Below, piece by piece: positions 1 through 6,679 of a stretch of 8,017 nucleotides of DNA. The DNA lies in contig CAMBTF010000065.1 in the NCBI GenBank assembly GCA_945870545.1, forward strand, positions 1 to 8,017, written 5' to 3'. Both the position numbers and the translations under genes were made by a program. The notes below the pieces were generated by a model, which saw only the letters and a list, made by a program, of their open reading frames with translations, did no database searches and had not been told where the DNA came from. Every line of letters begins with the position of its first letter. Position 1 is the first letter of the stretch. This DNA comes from Akkermansia muciniphila (GTDB taxonomy: Bacteria > Verrucomicrobiota > Verrucomicrobiia > Verrucomicrobiales > Akkermansiaceae).

Positions 1-274
1 GCGGCACGGAGCCGATCAAAAGCGCCCAGTTTGCGCCCATGAAACCCTCGTCGAGATCCGTCGTCGCCACCACCTCGCGCAGCAGCGGGAACGCACAGTC
101 ATCCAGCTCCATCACCACGCCTTTCAGCGCAGGTAGGCCCGGCTCGATCTCGATCAGGCGGAGGTTGACGGGCTGGTCTTCGCCAAAGACGAAACCTGAG
201 GCGATGCGGAAAAGGATGGCATAGCCGATCTGGCCGGCGGCTCCCGTGATGGATACGGTGATAGGTGCTTTCAT
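1..274 (-). CDS. mdh: Malate dehydrogenase, N-terminal part (cut by window edge)
   Basis: NAD-dependent malate dehydrogenase interconverts malate and oxaloacetate in the cytoplasm (TCA cycle). Only the first 91 residues are in the window; the rest lies to the left. The visible part begins [18 protein letters not shown], a Rossmann-fold start with the glycine pattern G11-x-x-G14-x-x-G17. It continues with a second strand ending in an acidic residue (LRLIEIEP) and the segment [13 protein letters not shown], which is characteristic of the malate dehydrogenase group related to cytosolic eukaryotic and Thermus enzymes. The ATG at 274 is chosen because it places the nucleotide-binding strand directly at the N-terminus, as usual in the family. 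No clear Shine-Dalgarno sequence precedes it. The gene upstream on the same strand (the kinase-like protein) ends 285 bp away with repeats between, so mdh is probably transcribed separately. The family assignment is confident; the cofactor preference is inferred from the family. Confidence 0.93.
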   Translation of the reverse strand, partial: MKAPITVSITGAAGQIGYAILFRIASGFVFGEDQPVNLRLIEIEPGLPALKGVVMELDDCAFPLLREVVATTDLDEGFMGANWALLIGSVP

Positions 275-354
275 TTATGGAAGTGTAGTTGGGCGCACAT
301 CTAAGCTGTGGGCTTTTCCGCTGGCTAGCGGAAACTTGTTTTTGAGGAGAAGAG

Positions 355-489
355 AACCACGGATGGACGCGGAGAAACGCGGATAAGACTTTGTAGGAGA
401 ATGCTCTTGGCAACGCAGGCACCAAAGCTCACCCAATACTGCTTTCCTTTTCGAAATCCAGTTCATCATCCGTGTCCATCCGCGTCCAT
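355..489. repeat. Degenerate inverted repeat with decamer units
   Basis: The left arm (363-384) and right arm (468-489) are imperfect reverse complements. An 11-bp perfect core, ATGGACGCGGA, lies at 363-373 and its complement at 479-489; the arms agree at about 18 of 22 positions. The left arm is preceded by AACCAC (355-360). It is visibly made of roughly 10-nt units beginning GGA (361, 371, 381). About 83 bp separate the arms. The sequence resembles the stronger hairpin at 1844-1939 (shared GGATGGACGC), so both look like members of one dispersed family. It lies in the non-coding gap between the kinase-like gene and mdh. No coding capacity is evident. The function is unknown. Confidence 0.6.
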
Positions 490-523
490 TTGCCGGAAGG
501 ATGGGAAGTTTCCAGTCCGGCAA
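490..523. repeat. Short perfect hairpin downstream of the kinase-like gene
   Basis: TTGCCGGA (490-497) and TCCGGCAA (516-523) are perfect 8-bp reverse complements with an 18-nt loop. The loop contains a second small palindrome, GGAA-GT-TTCC (504-513). The hairpin lies 37 bp past the stop codon of the kinase-like gene on the minus strand, a reasonable place for a transcript-end structure. No T-tract follows on either strand, so it is not a classical Rho-independent terminator. It also abuts the right arm of the neighbouring repeat and may be part of that element. Confidence 0.4.
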
Positions 524-559
524 TCTCCGCTTCGCTTCGGTTGTGGTTCGAATTTCTGC

Positions 560-1768
560 TCAACCTCTCCTGATCTTCGATCCGCTGAAGAAAACCGTCA
601 TGCGATAGACGCGCTTGTGGCGGGTGGTGATCTCGCCGGTGGTGAGATCGACCTTTTCCGGGATCTCTAGGCGGTGGATATCGACCATGGCCTGAAAGCC
701 CCGCTCGGAGAAGATATCGATGAGCATGGCCACGGCAAGGGTGTCGTGGAAAAGGGTTTCCTCGGTATTGATCGTGGCGCGGCCGGTGACGGCGTAGCGC
801 ATGATGACCGGCATCATCTTTTCCTGGACGAAGTGAACTACCGCCTGGAGCAGTTCACGGTGCTGCACTTGGTATCCGTCGAGGCGGTTCACGAGCTCCT
901 GCCGCGCTTGGAGCACGATCTCATCCGCCAGCGGGATGTGGCGGAGGGTGTCGTAGGTGCGTGGATCGAGTTCCAGCGAGCTCTGGTAATCGAGCTCGCG
1001 GATGATGTTCCGCCGCACTTCCTCGACGGGTGCCTGAGCGTTGATGAAATGGTAGTGGAAAATTTGTTTCAGTGAGACGAGCGCGTCGTAGGTCTTTTCC
1101 TTAAAAGTGCGGTAGCGGTTGCGGGCGAGTTCGGGATCGAAGTCCGTGGCCCTCTCCTCCTCCAGCTCCCCCACCCCGGCGTGTCGCACCTCCGCGTTGT
1201 GGGCGAGCGTTTCCTGACCGCGCCTGAGCTGGCGGGCGATGCTTTCCACCTCATCCACAAAGAGCACCATGATGTGGAAAACCGGCTGGCGGAAATGATG
1301 CGCCTGCGGGGTGTCGGAAAACTGCCTGCGCAGCATGACCATACGGTCGTAGAGCATCTTGAGACACTCCACCTGCACGTTGGTGCGTGGAAAGCCATCG
1401 AGCACCGCGCTGTCGCGGAACTCGGGTTTGAGCAGTTCGTGGAAAAGCAGCCGCAGCACCTCCTCATCGCCGACCATGCCGCCACCTGCCTTGATTTTGC
1501 GCGCTTCCGGGGAATCGAGAAGCTGGCTGATGACAATGGGAGCGGCCTTGATCCCGCGCACCTCGCGGATGAAGTTCGTATTCGTCCCCTTGCCCGAACC
1601 CGGCGCGCCGCCGAGCAGGATCAATTCCTTGGGGAAACGCAGGTTCTCCACGCCGAACGAATCCTCCAGTTCTTTCCAGATCCGGTTGAAGATGAGTTGC
1701 GCGTCCTTAATCTCAAGGTCAGCAGGCGGTGTTGGGGAGGTTTTCTGGCTCACGTGTGGGGAGATCAA
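560..1768 (-). CDS. Adenylate-kinase-like nucleoside monophosphate kinase with long C-terminal extension
   Basis: This is a predicted cytoplasmic P-loop phosphotransferase of the adenylate kinase superfamily, 402 residues, about twice the usual ~215. The Walker A loop GGAPGSGKGT is at residues 53-62. A segment like the NMP-binding helix (GGGMVGDEEVLRLL, 95-108) and the family signature LDGFPRTN (123-130) follow. DEVESIARQLRRG (172-184) corresponds to the strand and arginine before the LID. The LID has no zinc-binding cysteines and is replaced by a charged stretch (about 185-215) before NRYRTFKEKTYDALVSL. Residues from about 265 to 402 are an extension I cannot assign to a named domain. The start is uncertain: TTG at 1768 has a GGGGTGG element upstream, and GTG at 1753 is an alternative that removes five residues. 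The stop is TGA. The gene is divergent from the TPR gene. Kinase family membership is confident; the true substrate (AMP or another NMP) is not shown by sequence. Confidence 0.85.
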   Translation of the reverse strand: MISPHVSQKTSPTPPADLEIKDAQLIFNRIWKELEDSFGVENLRFPKELILLGGAPGSGKGTNTNFIREVRGIKAAPIVISQLLDSPEARKIKAGGGMVGDEEVLRLLFHELLKPEFRDSAVLDGFPRTNVQVECLKMLYDRMVMLRRQFSDTPQAHHFRQPVFHIMVLFVDEVESIARQLRRGQETLAHNAEVRHAGVGELEEERATDFDPELARNRYRTFKEKTYDALVSLKQIFHYHFINAQAPVEEVRRNIIRELDYQSSLELDPRTYDTLRHIPLADEIVLQARQELVNRLDGYQVQHRELLQAVVHFVQEKMMPVIMRYAVTGRATINTEETLFHDTLAVAMLIDIFSERGFQAMVDIHRLEIPEKVDLTTGEITTRHKRVYRMTVFFSGSKIRRG

Positions 1769-1806
1769 AACGAAACCACCCCGATCCGTCCAGACAAGCC
1801 GTAACT

Positions 1807-1836
1807 TTCATATTCATCAGCCCGCCCACATTTCAA
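1807..1836 (-). promoter_or_regulatory. Candidate promoter for the kinase-like gene
   Basis: Read on the minus strand, TTGAAA (1836-1831) matches five of six bases of the -35 consensus. After an 18-nt spacer, TATGAA (1812-1807) matches four of six bases of the -10 consensus. Initiation near 1800 would give a leader of about 30 nt before the TTG start at 1768. This is a pattern match only; the housekeeping promoter consensus in this organism is not known to me. Confidence 0.33.
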
Positions 1837-1843
1837 GAAATTC

Positions 1844-1939
1844 AACCACAGATAAACAGGATGGACGCAGATGAAGAGGATAAAACTGCGAAACTAAATC
1901 CTCTTAGTTCATCTGCGTTCATCCTGTTCATCTGTGGTT
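1844..1939. repeat. 96-bp long hairpin repeat (imperfect inverted repeat)
   Basis: The two 32-nt arms, 1844-1875 and 1908-1939, are reverse complements with only two mismatches; both begin AACCACAGAT when read inward. After a 4-nt insertion in the right arm, six more bases pair (GAGGAT, 1876-1881 with 1898-1903), leaving a loop of about 16 nt. As RNA or single-stranded DNA this would form a very stable stem-loop. The element sits between the divergent kinase-like and TPR genes, upstream of both coding starts. Arms consist of 9-10-nt units around GAT (1851, 1860, 1870, 1879). No transposase is nearby. It resembles the dispersed, non-autonomous palindromic repeats common between genes in Verrucomicrobia and Planctomycetes (recalled, not searched). 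The ATG at 1942 directly abuts it and is not judged a real start. Confidence 0.82.
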
Positions 1940-2016
1940 AAATGAATCTTTCCCACAAACCCACTCTTGTTCCTTTCTGCCTTGGAATCCGCCCGCGCAC
2001 CCCTACCGTCCCGCCC

Positions 2017-2700
2017 ATGCCCGTACCAAGCATCGAATACTACAACGCCGCCGTGGACGCCATCCAGGCCGGTCGCCTCGACGAAGCTCTCAGCGCCGCC
2101 GAAAACTCGCTCACCGAAAACCCGAAAGATGCGGAAACGTGGCAGCTCTATGTCATCGTGCTGAACGCCCTCGGTCGCCACGAGGAGGCCCGGAAAGCCA
2201 CGGAGAAGCTTGAGCAAATCGGACTCGGCGAAGCAGACGGCTTTCTACTCAAAGCATCGGAAGCGGCCTCTTCTGGCGATCTAACAGCCGTGATCGCCCA
2301 TTACGAATCTGCCTTGGAAACTGGCGGCGAAAGGACGGAGATTCACTCCGGATACGCCCTGGCCTTGATGGAACGCGGCATGCCCGACGAAGCGCTGGCC
2401 GCTGCGAGAAAGGCCGTTTCCCTCGCTCCTAGTGATGGCCGGGCAAACTACGCGCTGGGCCACGTCCTGCGCCTCCGGGAGGAAAAAGACGAAGCGCTCT
2501 CCGCGCTGACCAAGGCCGTCGCCGCCGAGCCCGATCTCATGCTCGCCGTTTACGAGCAGGGCATGCTGCTCGTTGAGGTGGACAGGCTGGAGGAAGCGTT
2601 GGAAAACTTCAGTCGGTATCTGAAGACCCATCCCGGTGATCCGGGTGCAAGACAAGCCATCGAGGGCATCCATTACCGGATGCGCCCCGAGACCCGTTGA
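2017..2700 (+). CDS. Tetratricopeptide repeat (TPR) protein
   Basis: The 227-residue protein is almost entirely TPR helices, predicted to serve as a protein-interaction scaffold. About six 34-residue units can be followed (residues ~5-36, 40-71, 73-105, 107-139, 141-173, 175-207). Each shows the usual small and aromatic positions, for example YNAAVDAIQAGRLDEALSAA, YALALMERGMPDEALAAARK and YEQGMLLVEVDRLEEALENF, often ending in a proline-containing turn (NP, AP, EP, HP). No signal peptide or membrane helix is visible, so it is probably cytoplasmic. ATG at 2017 is chosen because TPR-like sequence begins immediately after it. An in-frame ATG at 1942 would add 25 proline-rich residues with no TPR character, encoded right at the edge of the hairpin repeat. 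The gene ends 4 bp from the stop of the convergent esterase gene. The partner is unknown. Confidence 0.85.
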   Translation: MPVPSIEYYNAAVDAIQAGRLDEALSAAENSLTENPKDAETWQLYVIVLNALGRHEEARKATEKLEQIGLGEADGFLLKASEAASSGDLTAVIAHYESALETGGERTEIHSGYALALMERGMPDEALAAARKAVSLAPSDGRANYALGHVLRLREEKDEALSALTKAVAAEPDLMLAVYEQGMLLVEVDRLEEALENFSRYLKTHPGDPGARQAIEGIHYRMRPETR

Positions 2701-2704
2701 GTCG

Positions 2705-4084
2705 TTATGGGACGTCCGTGCGGAACGGTGAGGCGGGCAGACCTTCCTTGTTGAAAAGGTTCACATCCGGCACGTTTTTCCAGCCATAGCGGACAGCCTT
2801 CGGATTGGCCACGCCCTCGGCGGAGACCACGACCTTGTCGCCCTCTATCACTGCTTTCGCGGGAACAAATTTCCTGTTAGCGCCGGCGATGGTGAAGCCT
2901 TTCAGTTCACCATCTTTCGCGACGAGTCCGCCGCCGACATGGCTGAAGCTGATCCATGCCTTGCCACCCGCTGCCTTCATCTCCTGATAGAGCGGCCCCG
3001 AATACTCGATCTTCTCGCCGTAAGCCAAGGCGCGTGCGGCTAGGGATAGTCGGTGGCCGACGGGTTCCTTCTGTTTTGGGTGGATGTCGTTCGCATCGCC
3101 GCAATCGGTGGTCACAGTCATCGCCGTGTTCTTGCTTTTGGCGAGCGTGAGGAACTGCGCCTCGCGGATCTCGGGCGGCTGGCCTTCGAAGGGTGCGATC
3201 TGGACGTAGAGGAACGGGAAATCACCCAGCTTCCATTTCGCGCGCCAGTCCGCAATCATGGCGGGGAAAAGGGTTTGGTATTGCTTGGATTGCCCAGCGT
3301 TCGACTCGCCCTGATACCAGATCACGCCCTTCATACCGTAGGGAATGACAGGGGCGATCATGGCGTTGTAGAGTGCGGCCGGTAAATGGTGCGGGCCATT
3401 CTCCGGGATTACGGCGGCTTTCAGTTGGTCGGCATAGTCTTTCAGCTCCGGCTGCCCTTCGAAGCCCTCAGCGCTCGTCCATGCCTGCGCGGGCGTGCCG
3501 CCCCATGAGCTGCTAATGATGCCGACCGGCACGCCGAGCTTCGCTTGGAGATCGCGGGCGAAAAAAAAGGCCACCGCCGAGAAGTCGCCCACCGTCTCCG
3601 TCGAGGATTCCTGCCATTTTCCCTGCACCTCATCCAGCGGCGTGAGAGAGGTCACATTATTGACGGTGAACATGCGGATCTGCGGGAAATTTGCCTTGGG
3701 CTTTTCGGCCTCGAGTTGGAAGAATTGGTTGATCGTCCACGCCATATTCGATTGCCCCGACGCCACCCAGACCTCGCCGACCAGCAGGTTGTTTACCGTT
3801 ACCTCGTTGTCGCCGGAAATTTTCATCGAGAACGGGCCGCCGGCTTTGAGGGGTTTGAGCTCCAACTTCCACTTACCGCCCTGCGCGGTGGTGGTGGCCG
3901 TTTGCCCGGCGATCTCGACGGTGACCTTCTCCCCATCGTTCGCGGTGCCCCAGACCGGGACGTTCTGCCCGCGCTGGAGAACGGCTCCGTCGGTGAAAAG
4001 GACATTGGGCTTCACCTCGGCGTGCAGCACGGCGGAGGACAAAGTGACTCCGAGGAGCAGGAGGCGGGCGATTTTTGGTCTCAT
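2705..4084 (-). CDS. Secreted sialate O-acetylesterase-type SGNH esterase
   Basis: This is a predicted exported carbohydrate esterase of the SASA family, removing O-acetyl groups from sialic acids or plant or algal polysaccharides. The 459-residue protein starts with a signal peptide (MRPKIARLLLLGVTLSSAVLHA), with likely cleavage after A22. A beta-sandwich-like N-terminal part (about 24-100) precedes the hydrolase core. Block I is GEVWVASGQSNMAW (103-116), with the nucleophile Ser112 in GQSNM. The family motif GVIWYQGESN is at 253-262. The catalytic-end motif DCGDANDIHP (327-336) supplies His335 and nearby aspartates. The C-terminal beta region (about 360-459) ends in RYGWKNVPDVNLFNKEGLPASPFRTD, typical of full-length members. 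The length is normal and nothing appears broken. The start ATG (4084) directly precedes the signal peptide. Upstream, 108 bp separate it from the divergent flavin-reductase-like gene. The exact substrate cannot be told from the sequence. Confidence 0.92.
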   Translation of the reverse strand: MRPKIARLLLLGVTLSSAVLHAEVKPNVLFTDGAVLQRGQNVPVWGTANDGEKVTVEIAGQTATTTAQGGKWKLELKPLKAGGPFSMKISGDNEVTVNNLLVGEVWVASGQSNMAWTINQFFQLEAEKPKANFPQIRMFTVNNVTSLTPLDEVQGKWQESSTETVGDFSAVAFFFARDLQAKLGVPVGIISSSWGGTPAQAWTSAEGFEGQPELKDYADQLKAAVIPENGPHHLPAALYNAMIAPVIPYGMKGVIWYQGESNAGQSKQYQTLFPAMIADWRAKWKLGDFPFLYVQIAPFEGQPPEIREAQFLTLAKSKNTAMTVTTDCGDANDIHPKQKEPVGHRLSLAARALAYGEKIEYSGPLYQEMKAAGGKAWISFSHVGGGLVAKDGELKGFTIAGANRKFVPAKAVIEGDKVVVSAEGVANPKAVRYGWKNVPDVNLFNKEGLPASPFRTDVP

Positions 4085-4192
4085 GTGTTTTCGTTGTTAC
4101 GCGGTGTTGCGGGATGTTTTGCAGGATTTTTTCGGCCTCCAAGGATGCTTTTTCCTATCTTTTACCATTCCGATGCTACCATCCGCCGCCGC

Positions 4193-4810
4193 ATGAAATC
4201 CATCCACCTCTCCGACATCGAAGCCATGGACAAGCTCGCCCGTGTCCGTTTCGCGAACTCCCTGCCGGGGCCGAAGCCGTTTTGCCTCGTAGGCAGCATC
4301 GATGCGGAGGGGCGCACGAACCTGGCGCCGTTTTCCACCGTCACCCACCTCGGCTCAAACCCGGCGTTGATCGGCCTGGTCTCGCGCCCGGATCTCGTCG
4401 AGCGGCACACGCTTTCCAATATCCTCGCGACCGGTTCCTACACGATCAACCACGTCCACTCCGAAATTCTCGAACAGGCGCACCATTGCTCCGCCCGCTA
4501 TCCGCGCGAGACTTCGGAGTTTACCGCTACGGGCTTGACGCCGCATTTTGAGGATGGCGTGGCCGCGCCGTTTGTCGCGGAGTCGCTGCTGCGCTTCGCC
4601 CTCACGCTGGAGGAAACAGTTTCCATCGCTTCGAACGGCACGCTGCTGATCGTCGGAAAAGTCATCCTCGCGCAGTTGCCGGAGGATCATTTCGGTGAGG
4701 ACGGTTCCATCGACCTCTCCGCGCTGGGTTCGCTGGCCTCCACCGCACTGGATACCTATTTCGAACTCGGCACGCCCGTTCGCCTACCTTATGCGAAGCC
4801 GCGTATCTGA
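4193..4810 (+). CDS. Flavin reductase-like FMN-binding split-barrel protein
   Basis: The 205-residue protein belongs to the flavin reductase-like (DIM6/NTAB) split-barrel family, whose members bind FMN and often reduce flavin with NAD(P)H. The diagnostic N-terminal half is present: KPFCLVGSIDAEGRTNLAPF (28-47), then STVTHLGSNPALIGLVSRP (48-66). It continues with HTLSNILATGSYTINHVH (72-89), the usual split-barrel strands and FMN phosphate-binding region, and a conserved tail near LDTYFELGTPVRLPY (186-200). The length is typical. ATG at 4193 is chosen because homology-like sequence begins shortly afterwards. The frame stays open far upstream, but that stretch is antisense to the esterase signal-peptide region and is not judged coding. 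There is no signal peptide, so it is cytoplasmic. The gene is followed 93 bp later by the DsbD-like gene. The physiological substrate is unknown; heme, aromatic or cysteine-related roles all occur in the family. Confidence 0.88.
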   Translation: MKSIHLSDIEAMDKLARVRFANSLPGPKPFCLVGSIDAEGRTNLAPFSTVTHLGSNPALIGLVSRPDLVERHTLSNILATGSYTINHVHSEILEQAHHCSARYPRETSEFTATGLTPHFEDGVAAPFVAESLLRFALTLEETVSIASNGTLLIVGKVILAQLPEDHFGEDGSIDLSALGSLASTALDTYFELGTPVRLPYAKPRI

Positions 4811-4811
4811 T

Positions 4812-4870
4812 AGACCGTGGCAGTCCGAAACTACGCCGGGATCTTTTACCCGCGGTCTTTCATTTTTATT
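4812..4870 (+). terminator. Possible terminator after the flavin-reductase gene
   Basis: AGACCG (4812-4817) pairs with CGGTCT (4853-4858), and CGGG (4837-4840) pairs with CCCG (4849-4852). On the right side the two paired segments are contiguous. The stem is followed by a T-rich run (4856-4870, including ATTTTTATT), as expected of a Rho-independent terminator. The left side carries a 19-nt bulge, which weakens the structure. The position, two bases after the TGA stop, is suitable. Low confidence because of the bulge. Confidence 0.3.
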
Positions 4871-4874
4871 GGAT

Positions 4875-4893
4875 GAAACCCCGGTGCGGTTTC
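4875..4893 (+). promoter_or_regulatory. Hairpin in the leader of the DsbD-like gene
   Basis: GAAACC (4875-4880) and GGTTTC (4888-4893) form a perfect 6-bp stem with a 7-nt loop. It ends ten bases before the ATG at 4904, and the only Shine-Dalgarno-like bases (AAGGG, 4898-4902) lie between stem and start. If transcribed it could influence ribosome access. No homologous element is known to me and a chance palindrome is possible. Confidence 0.25.
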
Positions 4894-4903
4894 TCATAAG
4901 GGC

Positions 4904-6679
4904 ATGCGTTTCCTAATCGCCCTCCTCGCCACCGCCGCGCTTCTCCATGCGGAAAAGCCCGCTTCCCTCTCCAGCCTCATCCCCGAGGTGACAGCGGTGG
5001 CGCCCGGCGAGCCTTTCCGCATCGCCCTCAAGTTGGAGCATCCAGAAAAATGGCACAGCTACTACCTGAATTCAGGCGGCGTCGAATTACCTCCTTCCAT
5101 CGAGTGGAAACTGCCGTCCGGTGCAAAAGCGGGCGCCATCCAATGGCCCGTCCCCGAAGTGAAAGACGGCTTTAACGGCAAGAGCTTCGTTTACAACGGA
5201 TCTCCTGTTTTCCTCATCGAGATCACCCCGCCCGCCTCACTCTCGCCGGGCGACACCTTTACCTTCAGTGCCGCCGCGAAATGGCAGATTTGCGAGAGGT
5301 CATGCATCGATGAGAAGGCCAAGTTCACGATCAACTTGCCAGTGGCCGAAACGGTAACGGCCGATGCTGGCTCAACCGAACTCTTCCGTGCGGCGCGCCT
5401 CAAGATTCCGAAGGCACACCCCTCGCCTACGGGAATCAGCGCCGGAACAACGAAGTCTTCACCCGGTGTGATCACGCTCCAAATCCCAGATATGGACGCG
5501 CCACCCACGGAATTCATTCCCAACCAACCTTACCTCAATCCCCTTTCGGATGGCGGTAAGGCCGTGGCGGACAACAACGGCGTGCAGATCACCCTGAAAC
5601 GCAAACTAACCGATATGCTCGATGATCCCATTCCGCAGGGAAACACGGTTTCGGGGATCTTGGTGGGTTCCTCCATCCAAATGATTCCCGAAACGCGAAT
5701 CTCCGCACCACCTGCCGAGGCTGTGCCGTTTTCCAAACTCCTTCCCATCCTCGGCGGCATGTTCCTCGGCGGACTGATCCTCAATCTTATGCCCTGCGTT
5801 TTCCCGGTGATCGGATTGAAAATCATGGGCTTCGTCCAGCAGGCAGGGGAAAACCGCCGGTCCATTGCGCTTCACGGGGTCACCTTCGCGCTCGGCGTGC
5901 TCGCCTCCTTCGCAGCACTCAGCGGCATCCTTTTCGCGATCCGCGCCGCCGCCCTGAAAAATGGCACCGAGCTGAAAGGCTGGGGCTACCAACTCCAGGA
6001 TCCGTGGGTGGTTGTGGTGCTACTTCTCCTCATGTTCATCCTCGGCCTGAACATGTTCGGGCTTTTCGAGATCGGTGCCTCGGCCACCTCGGTTGGCGGC
6101 AAGTGGCAGAGCAAGACCGGTCACTCTGGATCCTTTTTCTCCGGGGTGCTGGCCACAATCGTCGCGACTCCCTGCTCCGCACCCTTCCTCGGCGTCGCGA
6201 TCGGAGCGGCCATGGCGCTGCCCGCCTACCAGTTTTTCCCGGCCTTCGGCGCGATGGCGTTGGGGCTGGCCGCGCCCTATCTAACACTTTCCCTGATGCC
6301 CCATCTTGTGGAGAAACTCCCCCGCCCCGGCGCATGGATGGAGTCTTTCAAACAGGCGATGTCCTTCCTCCTCTTTGCCACAGCAGGCTATCTTCTATGG
6401 GTTTACTCCGGCCTGATCGGTCAGGAAAACCTGCTCGCCCCGCTGCTTGGTCTCAGTCTCATCGCGGCAGGCTCCTGGATTTATGGCCGATGGTATCTTC
6501 CCCATAAGTCAGGGAAAGTCCGTGTCCTCGCCCTCACCTTCACCGCCCTCTTCGCCGTCTCGGGCACCGTCATGGCGCTGCCCAAGGATAAACAGAACAT
6601 CTGGCAACCTTGGTCTGAGGAAACCGTCGAGAAACTCCTTTCCGAAGGCACCCCCGTTTACATCGACTTTACCGCGTAA
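4904..6679 (+). CDS. dsbD: DsbD/ScsB-type thiol:disulfide interchange protein, truncated before its thioredoxin domain
   Basis: DsbD-type proteins carry electrons from cytoplasmic thioredoxin across the inner membrane to periplasmic substrates, for disulfide isomerisation and cytochrome c maturation. As written the product has 591 residues. A signal peptide (1-16, ending LLHA) is followed by the periplasmic N-domain (about 20-150) with its cysteine pair C130/C134 in WQICERSC. A linker then leads to a membrane domain of about eight helices (roughly 280-305, 320-347, 367-389, 411-440, 443-465, 484-504, 509-527, 539-559). It holds the conserved LNLMPCVFPV (C298) and ATPCSAPFLG (C424). The start of the C-terminal thioredoxin domain, VYIDFTA (585-591), is present. 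Then TAA (6677-6679) ends the frame exactly where WCLTC should follow. The three expected cysteine pairs are all encoded if the frame is read through. The ATG at 4904 is chosen because it begins the signal peptide. Family membership is very confident; whether the product is functional is not. Confidence 0.92.
   Translation: MRFLIALLATAALLHAEKPASLSSLIPEVTAVAPGEPFRIALKLEHPEKWHSYYLNSGGVELPPSIEWKLPSGAKAGAIQWPVPEVKDGFNGKSFVYNGSPVFLIEITPPASLSPGDTFTFSAAAKWQICERSCIDEKAKFTINLPVAETVTADAGSTELFRAARLKIPKAHPSPTGISAGTTKSSPGVITLQIPDMDAPPTEFIPNQPYLNPLSDGGKAVADNNGVQITLKRKLTDMLDDPIPQGNTVSGILVGSSIQMIPETRISAPPAEAVPFSKLLPILGGMFLGGLILNLMPCVFPVIGLKIMGFVQQAGENRRSIALHGVTFALGVLASFAALSGILFAIRAAALKNGTELKGWGYQLQDPWVVVVLLLLMFILGLNMFGLFEIGASATSVGGKWQSKTGHSGSFFSGVLATIVATPCSAPFLGVAIGAAMALPAYQFFPAFGAMALGLAAPYLTLSLMPHLVEKLPRPGAWMESFKQAMSFLLFATAGYLLWVYSGLIGQENLLAPLLGLSLIAAGSWIYGRWYLPHKSGKVRVLALTFTALFAVSGTVMALPKDKQNIWQPWSEETVEKLLSEGTPVYIDFTA

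Noticed and set aside
275..523. Minus-strand open frame of 82 codons between the kinase-like gene and mdh
   Set aside because: It is formed by reading through the inverted repeat and the hairpin, starts at a TTG inside the palindrome, and has no recognisable domain.
674..1804. Long plus-strand open frames opposite the kinase-like gene (674-1075, 1181-1804)
   Set aside because: They lie antisense to a gene with clear P-loop and DGFPR motifs. They show no domain of their own and are expected from GC-rich codon bias.
1942..2016. Upstream ATG adding 25 residues to the TPR protein
   Set aside because: The ATG abuts the hairpin repeat, and the added residues are proline-rich without TPR or signal character.
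3545..4192. N-terminal extension of the flavin-reductase frame through the esterase gene
   Set aside because: The extension is antisense to the esterase, low-complexity and charged. The family sequence starts only after the ATG at 4193.
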